Positions 35,102 to 43,368 of a stretch of DNA of 64,000 nucleotides are shown in pieces. Position numbers and translations under genes: made by a program. Positions within the stretch are counted from its first letter, which is position 1; each line of letters begins with the position of its first letter. This DNA comes from Halobacteriales archaeon YIM A00010 (lineage in GTDB: Archaea > Halobacteriota > Halobacteria > Halobacteriales > Haloarculaceae). A model generated the notes under the pieces. That model was given only the letters and a program-made list of their open reading frames with translations. It was not told the DNA's origin and ran no database searches. The stretch spans positions 248,001-312,000 of the forward strand of contig JAKCFJ010000001.1 of NCBI GenBank assembly GCA_025041175.1. Direction: 5' to 3'.

Positions 35102-35850
35102 GGTTCGACGATCTCTATCTCGTGGCCGTCGTTCGTTTTCGTGAACGCGTACCGATCGTCACAGCTCGCCGGATCCCGGTAGTCCTCGGCGTGGCGCTCC
35201 ATGAGCGCCTCCCATTCCTCGTGGAGGTCATCGGAGCGGACGGCGAGATGTCCCCACGCGTCGCCCAGCTCGTAGCTGCTCCCGTCGTAGTTTTCCGTGA
35301 GTTCGACCGACATCGCCTCTTCGGCGGCATCGGGCTTCATGAAGTACAGCGCGAAGTCGTCGTTCTCGGAACGCCGGACTAGATCGTAGCCCAACTTCCG
35401 TGCGTACCACCCGATTGCGGCGTCGGCGTCCTCGACGCGCACCATCGTGTGGTCCAACCCCCAGCGCGCGCCCTGCTCGCGCTGGACGATTTCGATCTCG
35501 TGGCCGTCGGGATCCGTCACGAAGGCGTACCGCCCGCCACACGAATCCGGATCCCGGTAGTCCTCGACGCCCTCGTCCATCAACTCCTCGTAGGCGTCGT
35601 ACACGTCGTCGACGCGCACCGCAATATGACCCCACGCGTCGCCCAGCTCGTAGGATCGGCCGTCGTGGTTGTGCGTGAGTTCTAACGTCGCCTCGTCCTC
35701 GTGGCGATCCTCGGGGGCGAGAAACACGTTGGTGAACGTGTCCGCCTCCCACCGACCCGTCTCCTCGTAGTCGAGGTGGGACTGGTACCAATCGAGGGAC
35801 GTTTCGAGGTCTTCGACGCGCATCATCACGTGGTCGAGTACGCCGGTCAT
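35098..35850 (-). CDS. Two-domain VOC (glyoxalase/dioxygenase-like) protein
   Basis: A 250-aa protein with two tandem VOC modules at about residues 1-120 and 128-250. Each has an HxMxRVED start (LDHVMMRVED, LDHTMVRVEDADAA), a central ELGDAWGH-AVR, and a DP/NDGHEIEIV ending that provides metal-ligand Glu and His. The repeats are clearly homologous, so the gene arose by duplication. A lactoylglutathione-lyase or extradiol-type activity is possible. ATG 35850 is the family start; the frame continues upstream without support. Confidence 0.85.
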   Translation of the reverse strand: MTGVLDHVMMRVEDLETSLDWYQSHLDYEETGRWEADTFTNVFLAPEDRHEDEATLELTHNHDGRSYELGDAWGHIAVRVDDVYDAYEELMDEGVEDYRDPDSCGGRYAFVTDPDGHEIEIVQREQGARWGLDHTMVRVEDADAAIGWYARKLGYDLVRRSENDDFALYFMKPDAAEEAMSVELTENYDGSSYELGDAWGHLAVRSDDLHEEWEALMERHAEDYRDPASCDDRYAFTKTNDGHEIEIVEP

Positions 35851-36228
35851 GTCCGTGGACAGTGGTGGAACGGATAAAAGGGTTGCTCGAAGGGTAGTAA
35901 TATCGGAGTCGCTAGTGTCAATGGAGGTATGAGAAACGCCGGGCATCACAAGATCACTGTCGAACGCAAACACGCGTTCGATGGCCGTTTATCCGTGGAT
36001 GACAACGTCTATCCCTGCTCTCTTAGCCGTCATGCTCGTTCGAAACCGCACCAGCAACGTACACAGTAACGTTGTGTGAAACGTCACTCTTCGAGCTGGC
36101 AAACGTCGGCGGATCAGCGAATAACGGATCATCCGGATGAAACTGTTCACGCTCGTTGCGCTCACGACGATCTCCCATAGCCCTAGCATCGTTGGCTACA
36201 ACCCTAACAATACCGCGTCCAGGGCGAC
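35851..36228. other. Intergenic region without recognised features
   Basis: 378 bp. Short open frames on the minus strand (35989-36189 and 36023-36232) have no coding character. No terminal repeats, att-like repeats or RNA gene were seen. It must hold the promoter of the VOC gene. Confidence 0.4.
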
Positions 36229-36657
36229 TCAATGCTCCTCAGCCCCCGTCACGAGCGGCCAGATCCACCACGCCACGACGACCATGAGCACGATTCCCAC
36301 CGGCAGCGCCAGATACCCCATTCGGCGGGAAACCCCCGCGAGCAACGGGAGCTGGCTCACGGCGGTCACGACCAACAACCCGCCGGTCAGCCGGGCGTCC
36401 TCGAACCCGAACACGCCCCCGATCGCGCTCAGCAGCGCTCCGGCGTACAGGGCCACGCCGATCGGCCACGCTCTAAGAAACGGTGCGACCTGCCCGCCCG
36501 AGAACCGGAGATACTCGTTGATCAAAATCAGATGGCCCGACGCTCCATCGACCAATCCAAACGGGAACACGAGCGTGACGGTGCTGGGTGACGTAATTAT
36601 CGTCCACGGAAGCAGACCCAACGCCGTCACGACGAGTAGCCGCCGGCGGGGGTTCAT
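36229..36657 (-). CDS. Four-span membrane protein (TIGR04206-like)
   Basis: A 142-aa protein with four hydrophobic segments (LLVVTALGLLPWTI, WPIGVALYAGALLSAIG, LTGGLLVVTAVSQLPLLAG, YLALPVGIVLMVVVAWWIWP). The pattern resembles the haloarchaeal TIGR04206 family from memory. Its ATG overlaps the stop of the DRG GTPase gene (ATGA), indicating an operon. The function is unknown. Confidence 0.65.
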   Translation of the reverse strand: MNPRRRLLVVTALGLLPWTIITSPSTVTLVFPFGLVDGASGHLILINEYLRFSGGQVAPFLRAWPIGVALYAGALLSAIGGVFGFEDARLTGGLLVVTAVSQLPLLAGVSRRMGYLALPVGIVLMVVVAWWIWPLVTGAEEH

Positions 36658-37721
36658 CGCCGGACGATGAGCCGCAACACGTCCTCATCGGCGAGTTCGT
36701 GGTCCAGTCCGACCTGTTGCTCGTCGTGTTTCGCGCTCGGACCGGAGACGCGGGCAAAGCGAAACCGCTCGCGGAAATCACTGCCGATTTTCTCACAGGC
36801 GTCCTCGACGGTGTCGCCCTCTCGGAGGACGAGCGGCTCCTCGTAATCGACGCCGCGTCCGGGCTTGTCCATGTACACCCGGATCAACCCGATCGTCTCG
36901 TGGATGGATTGTTTCAAACTGTCCAGTCCCTTCTGTTCCTCTGCGCTGATGAAGATGGCTTCCTCGGGATCGAGGCCCTGTCCGCGCAGCTCCTCGTGAA
37001 CGGTGTCGAGGTAGCCGTGATCGATGAGATCGGCCTTGTTGACTGTGACGATCGAGGGGAGGTAGATCCGGTTGTCCATCAGCCCGTCGATGAGCTGATC
37101 CACGGTGATCTCCTCGCGAAGCGTCACGTCCGCGTTCACGTAGCCGTGCTCCCTGAGCACCTCCTCGATCGTCGCAGTTTCGAGTCCAACGTCTCCGTTG
37201 GTGGTCACGTCGATGCCGCCTTTGTGTTTTTTCGTGACGCTCATGCTCGGAGGCCGCTGGTCGAGGCGGATCTTGTTCGCGTACAGCTCCTCGCGGAGGC
37301 GGGCGTACTGCTCGATTTCGAACACCGACAGCATGAACAACACCACATCCGCGGTGCGAACGACCGACAACACCTCCCTGCCACCACCCCGACCGCCGGC
37401 TGCCCCCTCGATCAATCCGGGCACGTCCAGCAGCTGAACGCCCACGTTGAGCGTAGCGGCAGTCTCGCTGTCCGCGTTCGTGAGCGCGTTGAGCAGCGTC
37501 GATTTGCCCACGCTCGGGAACCCGACGAGCGCCACCGTCGCGTCGCCGGTTTTCTCGATCGCGTACCCCTCGCCACCGCCGGCTGACGAACGGGTTTCGA
37601 GCGTCTCCTTTTTCTGTGCGAGCTTCGATTTCAGACGACCGATGTGGGCCTCGGTAGACTTGTTGTACGGAGTGTTGGCTATTTCTGCTTCAAGCTCCTC
37701 GATCTCCTCCTCAAGACCCAT
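36654..37721 (-). CDS. drg: DRG/Obg-like GTPase with TGS domain, switch-I region missing
   Basis: A 355-aa DRG-family GTPase. It has the N-terminal helical EEEIEELEAEIANTPYNKST, G1 GFPSVGKST, G3 DVPG with GLIEGAAGGRGGGREVLSV, G4 NKAD, and a C-terminal TGS domain (IRVYMDKPGRG to RLIVRR). Between KST and DVPG there are about 23 residues, against about 37 in the DRG proteins I know. The YEFTTL switch-I (G2) motif and the strand after it are absent. The frame is open throughout, so the deletion is in frame. Normal GTP hydrolysis is doubtful. ATG 37721 is the family start. Confidence 0.88.
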   Translation of the reverse strand: MGLEEEIEELEAEIANTPYNKSTEAHIGRLKSKLAQKKETLETRSSAGGGEGYAIEKTGDATVALVGFPSVGKSTLLNALTNADSETAATLNVGVQLLDVPGLIEGAAGGRGGGREVLSVVRTADVVLFMLSVFEIEQYARLREELYANKIRLDQRPPSMSVTKKHKGGIDVTTNGDVGLETATIEEVLREHGYVNADVTLREEITVDQLIDGLMDNRIYLPSIVTVNKADLIDHGYLDTVHEELRGQGLDPEEAIFISAEEQKGLDSLKQSIHETIGLIRVYMDKPGRGVDYEEPLVLREGDTVEDACEKIGSDFRERFRFARVSGPSAKHDEQQVGLDHELADEDVLRLIVRR

Positions 37722-37808
37722 TGGTGGCTGTCGGAGATGGGCAGCGAAAAAACTGTTCGTTGGCACTGGACTGATCGATGTCGGCTCCCCCTGCCAACCG
37801 GATGACTG

Positions 37809-37918
37809 ATAGGGACTGTTGTGATTCCGTCCCGCTGTGGCGAAACAGAACGGTTCGTGAACCCCCAGAGCACTCGGCAGTCAACGTCCGTGTCGAACAT
37901 ACTCACAACAGTCCCTAT
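37809..37918. mobile_element. MITE family A copy, uninterrupted
   Basis: 110 bp with perfect 16-bp terminal inverted repeats (ATAGGGACTGTTGTGA at 37809-37824 and complement at 37903-37918), flanked by TGA on both sides. It is the intact form of the interrupted element at 11886-12096. It lies 88 bp upstream of the DRG gene start and carries no gene. Confidence 0.85.
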
Positions 37919-38045
37919 GAAACGTTACCAACCTACTGTGCTGAACTGTACCGATAGGGATGTCTTCACATGACTATCGTTAAATAATTACATTAATATA
38001 TAATTTAGCAAGCTATATATTTGGGATGCTGTGATTCTGGCGTGT
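37919..38045 (+). promoter_or_regulatory. Promoter region of the dicarboxylate symporter gene
   Basis: AT-rich sequence including CTATATATTT at about 38013-38022, roughly 25-30 bp before ATG 38046, consistent with a TATA box and a near-leaderless transcript. Confidence 0.5.
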
Positions 38046-39320
38046 ATGGCAAATACTATCTCGGGACTGTGGCGCGGATATCGGTCGGTGCCGATCGTCT
38101 ACCGGATCGCAGCCGCGTTCGTTTTGGGATCGATCGTCGGTCTCATCGTTGGAGAGCCGGCGACAGCGTTACAACCGCTCGGTGATCTGTTCGTTCGGCT
38201 GTTGAAGATGATCATCGTCCCGATCGTCGTGTTCACTATCATAATGGCGTCCCGGCAGCTTTCGCCGTCGAATCTCGGGAGGATCGGTGGGCAGGTCGTC
38301 GTCGTGTATCTGTTGACGACGTCGATCGCCATCGCTGTCGGGCTGCTCGTCAGCAACGTCATCGAGCCGGGAGTGGGGTTACAGCTCACGGAGGCCTCAG
38401 TTTCCCCGGAGGAAGCACCGCCGCTGACGGAGGTGCTGTTGGGCGTCGTCCCCGAGAATCCGGTCAGTGCCATGGCCGAGGGGGACATCCTCGGGGTAAT
38501 CACCTTCTCGTTGGTGTTCGGGATCGGGATGACGGCCGTGCGCGAGGAGTTCGAGGAGGGATCCGCGGTCCACGACGGGATTCAGACGCTGTTCGACATC
38601 ATCGAAGCGGGTGCGGAGGTCATGTTCAAGGTCGTGTGGGGGGTCATGGAGTACGGCATCGTCGGCGTGTTCGCGCTGATGGCGTCGATGTTCGGACAAA
38701 CTGGAGCCGGGGCCATCTACGAGCTGTTGATGCTCGTCCTGACGCTCCTAACGGCGGTCGGGATACAGATCGGGGTGGTTTACCTGCTACTCATTGTCGC
38801 GTTATTGGTCGGCCAATCGCCAGTCGCCTTTCTCCGTGGCAGCAAGGATGCGATGATCACCGCGCTCAGCATCCGTTCGTCCACGGGCACCCTTCCGGTG
38901 ACGATGTCCAACGCCGACGAAAACCTGAAAATCGAAGAGGGCGTGTACAGCTTCTCGCTGCCGCTCGGAGCGACGATCAACATGGATGGCACGGCGATGT
39001 ATCTCGGCATCGCGGCCATCTTCACTGCGAACGTCGTCGGGGTGCATCTGACGATCGCACAACAGCTGAGCATCCTGCTCACTGCCCTGCTGGCCAGCGT
39101 CGGAACGGCCGGCGTCCCCGGTGCGAGCCTCGTCATGATGTCTGTGGTGTTCTCACAGGTCGGCTTGCCCCTCTCGGCGATCGGGATGATCGCCGGTATC
39201 GATCCGCTGCTCGACCGGCTCCGAACGATGAACAACATCACTGGCGATCTCGCCGTCACGGCGCTCGTAGCGAAGTGGAACGACTCGATCGATCTGTCGA
39301 GCGGTGCCTGGAACTCCTGA
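38046..39320 (+). CDS. Sodium/proton-dicarboxylate (glutamate/aspartate) symporter, DAACS/SDF family
   Basis: A 424-aa membrane transporter with about eight helices and two re-entrant loops. Family marks are RLLKMIIVPIVVFTIIM near residue 50, the serine-rich hairpin SIRSSTGTLPVTM, and the helix-7 motif NMDGTAMY that binds Na+ and substrate. GTAGVPGASLVMM forms the second hairpin. It imports C4-dicarboxylates or acidic amino acids. The stop codon TGA shares its last base with a family-B MITE-like end. Confidence 0.93.
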   Translation: MANTISGLWRGYRSVPIVYRIAAAFVLGSIVGLIVGEPATALQPLGDLFVRLLKMIIVPIVVFTIIMASRQLSPSNLGRIGGQVVVVYLLTTSIAIAVGLLVSNVIEPGVGLQLTEASVSPEEAPPLTEVLLGVVPENPVSAMAEGDILGVITFSLVFGIGMTAVREEFEEGSAVHDGIQTLFDIIEAGAEVMFKVVWGVMEYGIVGVFALMASMFGQTGAGAIYELLMLVLTLLTAVGIQIGVVYLLLIVALLVGQSPVAFLRGSKDAMITALSIRSSTGTLPVTMSNADENLKIEEGVYSFSLPLGATINMDGTAMYLGIAAIFTANVVGVHLTIAQQLSILLTALLASVGTAGVPGASLVMMSVVFSQVGLPLSAIGMIAGIDPLLDRLRTMNNITGDLAVTALVAKWNDSIDLSSGAWNS

Positions 39321-39330
39321 TACTGTCGGT
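39320..39330 (+). repeat. Solo MITE family B-like terminus
   Basis: ATACTGTCGGT overlaps the stop codon of the symporter gene and matches the ends at 12098 and 11927 for 10-11 bases. No matching inverted partner was found nearby. It may be a relic or a coincidence. Confidence 0.4.
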
Positions 39331-39609
39331 GGAACGATCAGGCACCCACGCCGAAAATGATACTGATAGGAACAACTCTTTGTCCATCTCGAAGTGTTTT
39401 TACCGTGTGAAGATATACCACCGATATCCGTTCCATTCCCGTTAGAATATACACATTGGGATCGACACCAAGATTAGATCGAATGATTTCCGAAAGATTC
39501 ACTTTAGTGGATAAAGAAACGTCCCATCAGTGACTGAAACTCCCCGTGACGAACGACAGACCGAACGCTGGATGGATAACAGTTCAAGCAACGATGAGGG
39601 ATCGGAACT
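39331..39609. other. Intergenic region
   Basis: 279 bp, AT-rich, with no gene seen. It contains GATACTGATAGGAACAACTC at about 39358-39377, which loosely mixes parts of both MITE ends, possibly relic sequence. Confidence 0.35.
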
Positions 39610-39810
39610 ATGATCGATATAGATAGCTTTCGCGACAGCACGCAGATCATTCTCCCGACGGAGACGCTTGCTGGTCTCCGTTCGGAGCTCAACCGTCGGT
39701 TCGTGCTCTCGTTTGTCGAAGAAGAGACAAAAACACGGATCATCGGCAGTCCGGTGGAGATCCGGGAGGCGAGCGACTGGCTCACCCGCCAGGGCGTGGC
39801 GATCGCGTAG
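39610..39810 (+). CDS. Small conserved haloarchaeal protein (VNG_1110C-like)
   Basis: A 66-aa soluble protein. DSTQIILPTETLAGLRSEL, VEEETKTRIIGSPVEIREA and a C-terminal helix match, from memory, a small haloarchaeal family named after VNG_1110C. The function is unknown. ATG 39610 directly follows a good purine-rich stretch (GAGGGATCGGAACT). Confidence 0.75.
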   Translation: MIDIDSFRDSTQIILPTETLAGLRSELNRRFVLSFVEEETKTRIIGSPVEIREASDWLTRQGVAIA

Positions 39811-40094
39811 CTTCGGTGGTTCTCAGCCGCTGTATCCGGTTGTGGTGGATATATGGGATTTGGTCTATTAATTGATTCCAATACGCATCGTGCATGAGGA
39901 AATAACCTGCCTGATTTCAGGTGGCTTGAATGCTCGACCGGGGGATGATGGAGTTGCCTCCGAACTGCGTCGGAGTAGCTGAGAGTTTCCATGCTCACTC
40001 CGTCACGCCGTAGTTGGGAGCGATCACTTCCGGTCCGCTAGGATTACGTATTTGATTGAAGACTGTGTTGACAACACCGCAGACAAAGAAATCC
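39811..40094. other. Intergenic region with a relic IS end
   Basis: 284 bp with no gene. It carries the hairpin at 39891-39922 listed separately. The sequence around 39945-40010 (TGCCTCCGAACTGCGTCGGAGTA) includes a short inverted repeat, CTCCGA/TCGGAG, and may belong to the same relic. Confidence 0.4.
39891..39922 (+). mobile_element. Relic IS200/IS605-type right end
   Basis: TGCATGAGGAA followed by a hairpin (ACCTG at 39905-39909, CAGGT at 39918-39922). The same TGCATGAGGAA plus hairpin recurs at 40619-40647 in the same orientation. A GAGGAA box followed by a small hairpin is typical of the 3' ends of haloarchaeal tnpB-bearing IS605-group elements. No tnpB remains. Confidence 0.5.
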
Positions 40095-40496
40095 ATGACC
40101 ATGAACGTCAAAGCCGCAGATTTCGTTTTCCAGATCGTTACTGACTTCAGTACATCAGTACCGTTCTATCGTGATACGCTTGGATTAGAGCCTGAGGAGA
40201 TAGATGAAGAAAATGGGTGGGCGGAGTTTGCATTCCCGCCGACCACGCTCGCACTCAGAGAGGCAAGCCCTCAGATGCCGTTCACACCGGGAGAAAGTGG
40301 CAGTGGTGTCGCAATGGCAGTTGATGATGTCGAAACAGCTACCGAGGAACTCCAAGATGAAGGGGTGACTATCCTGATGGACCCCATCGACAGTGGTGTG
40401 TGCCATATGTCAATAATTGCTGATCCGGACGGCAATCCAATTCTCCTCCATAGGCGCAACGATGGCACCTACGGACGTGTTGATCCGCTTCCCTGA
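40095..40496 (+). CDS. Single-domain VOC family protein
   Basis: About 133 aa from ATG 40095 (a start at 40056 or 40101 is possible). It has the VOC beta-alpha-beta-beta-beta pattern: DFVFQIVTDFSTSVPFYRDT, GWAEFAFPPTTLALRE, GVAMAVDDVETATEEL and IIADPDGNPILLHRR. A glyoxalase, dioxygenase or antibiotic-resistance role cannot be told apart. It lies between two relic IS ends, and its GC content is lower than its neighbours, which suggests lateral transfer. Confidence 0.8.
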   Translation: MTMNVKAADFVFQIVTDFSTSVPFYRDTLGLEPEEIDEENGWAEFAFPPTTLALREASPQMPFTPGESGSGVAMAVDDVETATEELQDEGVTILMDPIDSGVCHMSIIADPDGNPILLHRRNDGTYGRVDPLP

Positions 40497-40618
40497 CATC
40501 TGTGTTGTAGCAGGGAGTGGATGAGATGCGTCAATCAAGAACATGAAATCAGCTAGGCCAATTTATGATCTATAGGAATCTGAGAAATTTAGGCCAGAGA
40601 TTGTTTCAATCTTGGCTG

Positions 40619-40647
40619 TGCATGAGGAAGCCACCTGCCTTCAGGTG
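40619..40647 (+). mobile_element. Relic IS200/IS605-type right end
   Basis: TGCATGAGGAA then a perfect hairpin, CACCTG (40632-40637) and CAGGTG (40642-40647), loop of four. It abuts the point where similarity of the adjacent hydrolase pseudogene to its family stops. Confidence 0.55.
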
Positions 40648-40659
40648 TTACTGTATATT

Positions 40660-41102
40660 ATTGGATATGGGACATTTATGATGCCGAGTCAGTCGACGAT
40701 GGATGGCTGACGGCGGGCTACGTTCCAGGCGACGAACCCACCGGAGTCGCGCCCAACTACGTGGGCCGATTCCCGGCTCTCGCTGTGGATCAATTCGAAT
40801 GCGTCAACTGATAGTTCCGATATCCGATAGGCATCGATCCCGTCGGGAGCCTCGCTCAGATTGGAGCCCCGCTGGTCCGGGATGATCACACGGAAGCCGG
40901 CGTCGACGAGCGAAATGACCTGGGCGCACCAGCCGTACCAGAAATCGGGATACCCGTGCAGTAAGACGACCAGTGGGGCGTCGGGCTCGCCCGCGGCTAC
41001 GACATGTAATTGGACGCCGTTACCGTTGCGATAGGTGGATTCAACACGGTGAACGGCTACCAACGAGGTATCAGTGTCCGGAGGTATTGTTGTGTCTGCC
41101 AT
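40660..41102 (-). pseudogene. Alpha/beta hydrolase (epoxide-hydrolase-like), nonsense-mutated and truncated
   Basis: From ATG 41102 the protein reads as the first half of an alpha/beta hydrolase: VVLLHGYPDFWYGW with the oxyanion HGxP motif, IIPDQRGSNLSEAP, and the nucleophile elbow HVVGRDSGGFVAW with Asp. A TGA at 40689-40691 interrupts it after PSIVD, where relatives have Arg. Past the stop the frame still reads LGIINVPYP, the expected continuation, and then similarity ends beside the IS relic at 40647. So the gene has a CGA-to-TGA change and has lost its C-terminal half, including the catalytic His. Confidence 0.85.
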
Positions 41103-41161
41103 CAGTGTTGGCTTTACACTACAACCGGATTCATGCCTGAACGGGTAACGCGTGAGGGCGT

Positions 41162-41935
41162 TCACTCAGCCGCTTGACCGCCGTCGACCGGGAGTATGTG
41201 TCCTGTAATGTACGAGGCATCGGACGAACAGAGGAACGCGACGACACCAGCCATTTCCTCTGGCTCTGCAACACGTCCCATCGGGACGTCGGTCATTGCT
41301 GACGTATCGAACGGCATCGACGTTGGATCAGTACGATTTCCTGCCGAGCTTGCCTGAATATTTGTGTTCGTCGGACCAGGAGCGATGGCATTGACCCGCA
41401 CACCCCGAGTTGCGTACTCGAGAGCGACCGATTTCGTCAGTCCCGCGACGCCGTGCTTGCTCGCCGAATAGCTGGAGAGCCCGCCCATCCCCACTACCGC
41501 GGATTCGGAAGCCGTGTTGACAATCACACCGCGTCCCTGTTCTTCCATGACGGGCAGTTCGGCCTTCATGCACGCCCAGACGCCTTTCAGGTTAATATCC
41601 AGGAGTTTGTCCCAGTCGTCTTCCCCGATATCGGTAACCTCTGCGAATCCAGTGAGTATTCCCGCATTGTTGTGTGCAAACTCGAGACCGCCGTAGGTCT
41701 CGATCGCGACATCGACCATTCGTTCGACTGACTCCGTATCAGAAACGTCGATTTCGACGAAGATCGCGTCACCGCCAGCATCTTCGATGAGATCGACTGT
41801 TTCGCGACCGGTTTCTTCGACAACATCTGCGATAACGACGTTTGCTCCTTCCTCGGCAAACCGCTGTGCTGATGCGCGTCCAATTCCTGATCCAGCTCCC
41901 GTTACAACGGCAGTCTTTCCGTCTAACCCATTCAT
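41162..41935 (-). CDS. Short-chain dehydrogenase/reductase
   Basis: A 257-aa classical SDR oxidoreductase. The NAD(P)-binding motif is TGAGSGIG (residues 13-20), followed by NNAG, the catalytic Ser region NTASESAVVG, and YSASK with catalytic Tyr and Lys. The C-terminal GHILPVDGG is typical. IADVVEE with Asp after strand 2 favours NAD. It overlaps the P450 gene stop by four bases and precedes the hydrolase pseudogene, so the three formed one leftward operon. Confidence 0.92.
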   Translation of the reverse strand: MNGLDGKTAVVTGAGSGIGRASAQRFAEEGANVVIADVVEETGRETVDLIEDAGGDAIFVEIDVSDTESVERMVDVAIETYGGLEFAHNNAGILTGFAEVTDIGEDDWDKLLDINLKGVWACMKAELPVMEEQGRGVIVNTASESAVVGMGGLSSYSASKHGVAGLTKSVALEYATRGVRVNAIAPGPTNTNIQASSAGNRTDPTSMPFDTSAMTDVPMGRVAEPEEMAGVVAFLCSSDASYITGHILPVDGGQAAE

Positions 41936-43146
41936 GATTTCACCTCGTAGTGGCACGTAAGTGATTCGAGGCCGTACAGACTATGTATCGGCTGTAGATC
42001 CGTCAAATCTGCTTCAAGGGTTTCGAATCGATCGAGAAGCATTTCAAATGCGATATCTGCCTCGATCCGTGCAAGGGGCGCACCTAAACAGTAGTGAACA
42101 CCCGTTCCAAACGCAATATGACGATTCGGGCTTCGCTCGGGACGGAACGCTTCGGGTGCATCGAAGCGTTCCGGGTCGCGGTTTGCAGCACCGAGCCACC
42201 CCGTTATGACGTCTCCAGCCTGAATGTGCTGTCCGTTCAATTCAACGTCCTCGACAGCGATGCGGTCTAACGATTGGATCGGTGATCGGTACCGGAGCAC
42301 CTCTTCGATCGCTTGTTTGCGATCGATCTCTCCTGTTCGAATCGCGTCCGTTATCTCCTGTTCTTCGAAGCACCAGAGAGCGTTCGTAAGGAGGTTTGTC
42401 GTCGTAATATTCCCTGCGAGAAGAAGGAGCATACAGAATCCGATCTGTTCTTTTCTGGTTAGCTCCTCGGTCGTCGCTGCGAGCGTAATGAGATCGTCTC
42501 CAGTGCCATTTTGTCGCTCCTCGAGTAACGTGGCAAAATACCGTCCCATCTCTTGTTGGGCCTGTTGACGCCGTTGTCGGACTTGTTTCACTGCAGCGGT
42601 CGATCCATCTTCAGGCCGTGCAACAAGTGCGTCCGACCAGTCTTTGAACTGATCGCGACGTTCCGCAGGGATTCCCAGTAGTTCAGCAATGACGATCACT
42701 GGAAGGGGAACCGCAAATTCGTCGACAAAGTCGAATGTGGTGCCGTCGATTTGATCCAGCAATGCTTCCGTCAGCTCCTCGATTCGAGGCTGATATTCCC
42801 GCAGTGTTCCCGGTTGGAATCGTTCATTGACGAATCCCCGTAGGCGGTTGTGCTCGGGTGGATCTACACTGATCATCGTCTGAAGTATCGATCCACCATC
42901 TTCAGTATCGTTTGCTGACTCAGCGCCCATCTGGGATCTATCAGACGTAAATGAGTCGTGATCGGTGAGCACACGGTTGACATCGTCATATCGAAAGAGA
43001 TCCCACCGCTCTCGCTGCTCATCGAAGTGTACGGGAGATTCTTGACGCATTTCGGCATACCACTCGAACGGCTCCAGTTGTCCTTCCCGACTGCGTATCG
43101 CGTTCGGCGGCTGACCTTTATCAACGACCGAGTCTGATGATGACAC
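41932..43146 (-). CDS. Cytochrome P450
   Basis: A 404-aa soluble P450 from GTG 43146; the frame extends upstream to 43242 without support. The I-helix reads LLLAGNITTTN, where the usual acidic residue before Thr is replaced (AGNITT rather than AGxET/DT). The K-helix is EEVLR (ExxR), and the heme loop is FGTGVHYCLGAPLAR with the axial Cys. It would use reduced ferredoxin to hydroxylate a lipophilic substrate. The operon with an SDR and a hydrolase suggests degradation or modification of a terpenoid or xenobiotic. A palindromic operator-like site lies 9 bp upstream of the start. Confidence 0.93.
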   Translation of the reverse strand: MSSSDSVVDKGQPPNAIRSREGQLEPFEWYAEMRQESPVHFDEQRERWDLFRYDDVNRVLTDHDSFTSDRSQMGAESANDTEDGGSILQTMISVDPPEHNRLRGFVNERFQPGTLREYQPRIEELTEALLDQIDGTTFDFVDEFAVPLPVIVIAELLGIPAERRDQFKDWSDALVARPEDGSTAAVKQVRQRRQQAQQEMGRYFATLLEERQNGTGDDLITLAATTEELTRKEQIGFCMLLLLAGNITTTNLLTNALWCFEEQEITDAIRTGEIDRKQAIEEVLRYRSPIQSLDRIAVEDVELNGQHIQAGDVITGWLGAANRDPERFDAPEAFRPERSPNRHIAFGTGVHYCLGAPLARIEADIAFEMLLDRFETLEADLTDLQPIHSLYGLESLTCHYEVKS

Positions 43147-43150
43147 AGGC

Positions 43151-43170
43151 TGACTGAACGTTCGGTAACC
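43151..43170. promoter_or_regulatory. Candidate TetR operator before the P450 operon
   Basis: TGAACGTTCG (43155-43164), an AACGTT palindromic core, in context ACTGAACGTTCGGT. It shares (T/C)GAACGTTC-like bases with the site at 43349-43366. It is adjacent to the P450 start and could block transcription or its leader. Confidence 0.5.
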
Positions 43171-43348
43171 ATCAACTTTTCGCCCCAAATGACGCCGATA
43201 TGGAAGGAAGTGGTTTGCCTTAGTGATCTTCCTCCAGCACACCCAGTTTGTGTCGAAGACGCGCTCTACTGCTTCGATCTCGGTCGATTCCGTCGGTGCT
43301 AAACTGTCCTCATTGACCCCACAACCGTCGAGCGAATGATTTATGCCT

Positions 43349-43366
43349 ACTAAACGTTCATTCAGT
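43349..43366. promoter_or_regulatory. Candidate TetR operator before the zinc-ribbon/TetR operon
   Basis: CTAAACGTTCATTCAGT includes the same AACGTT core and lies directly before ATG 43369. Pairing with the site at 43151-43170 suggests that the TetR protein at 43827 controls both divergent operons. Confidence 0.5.
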
Positions 43367-43368
43367 AC

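Noticed and set aside
35989-36232. Two small minus-strand frames between the VOC gene and the membrane protein gene
   Set aside because: No coding character, no recognisable motif and no supported start.
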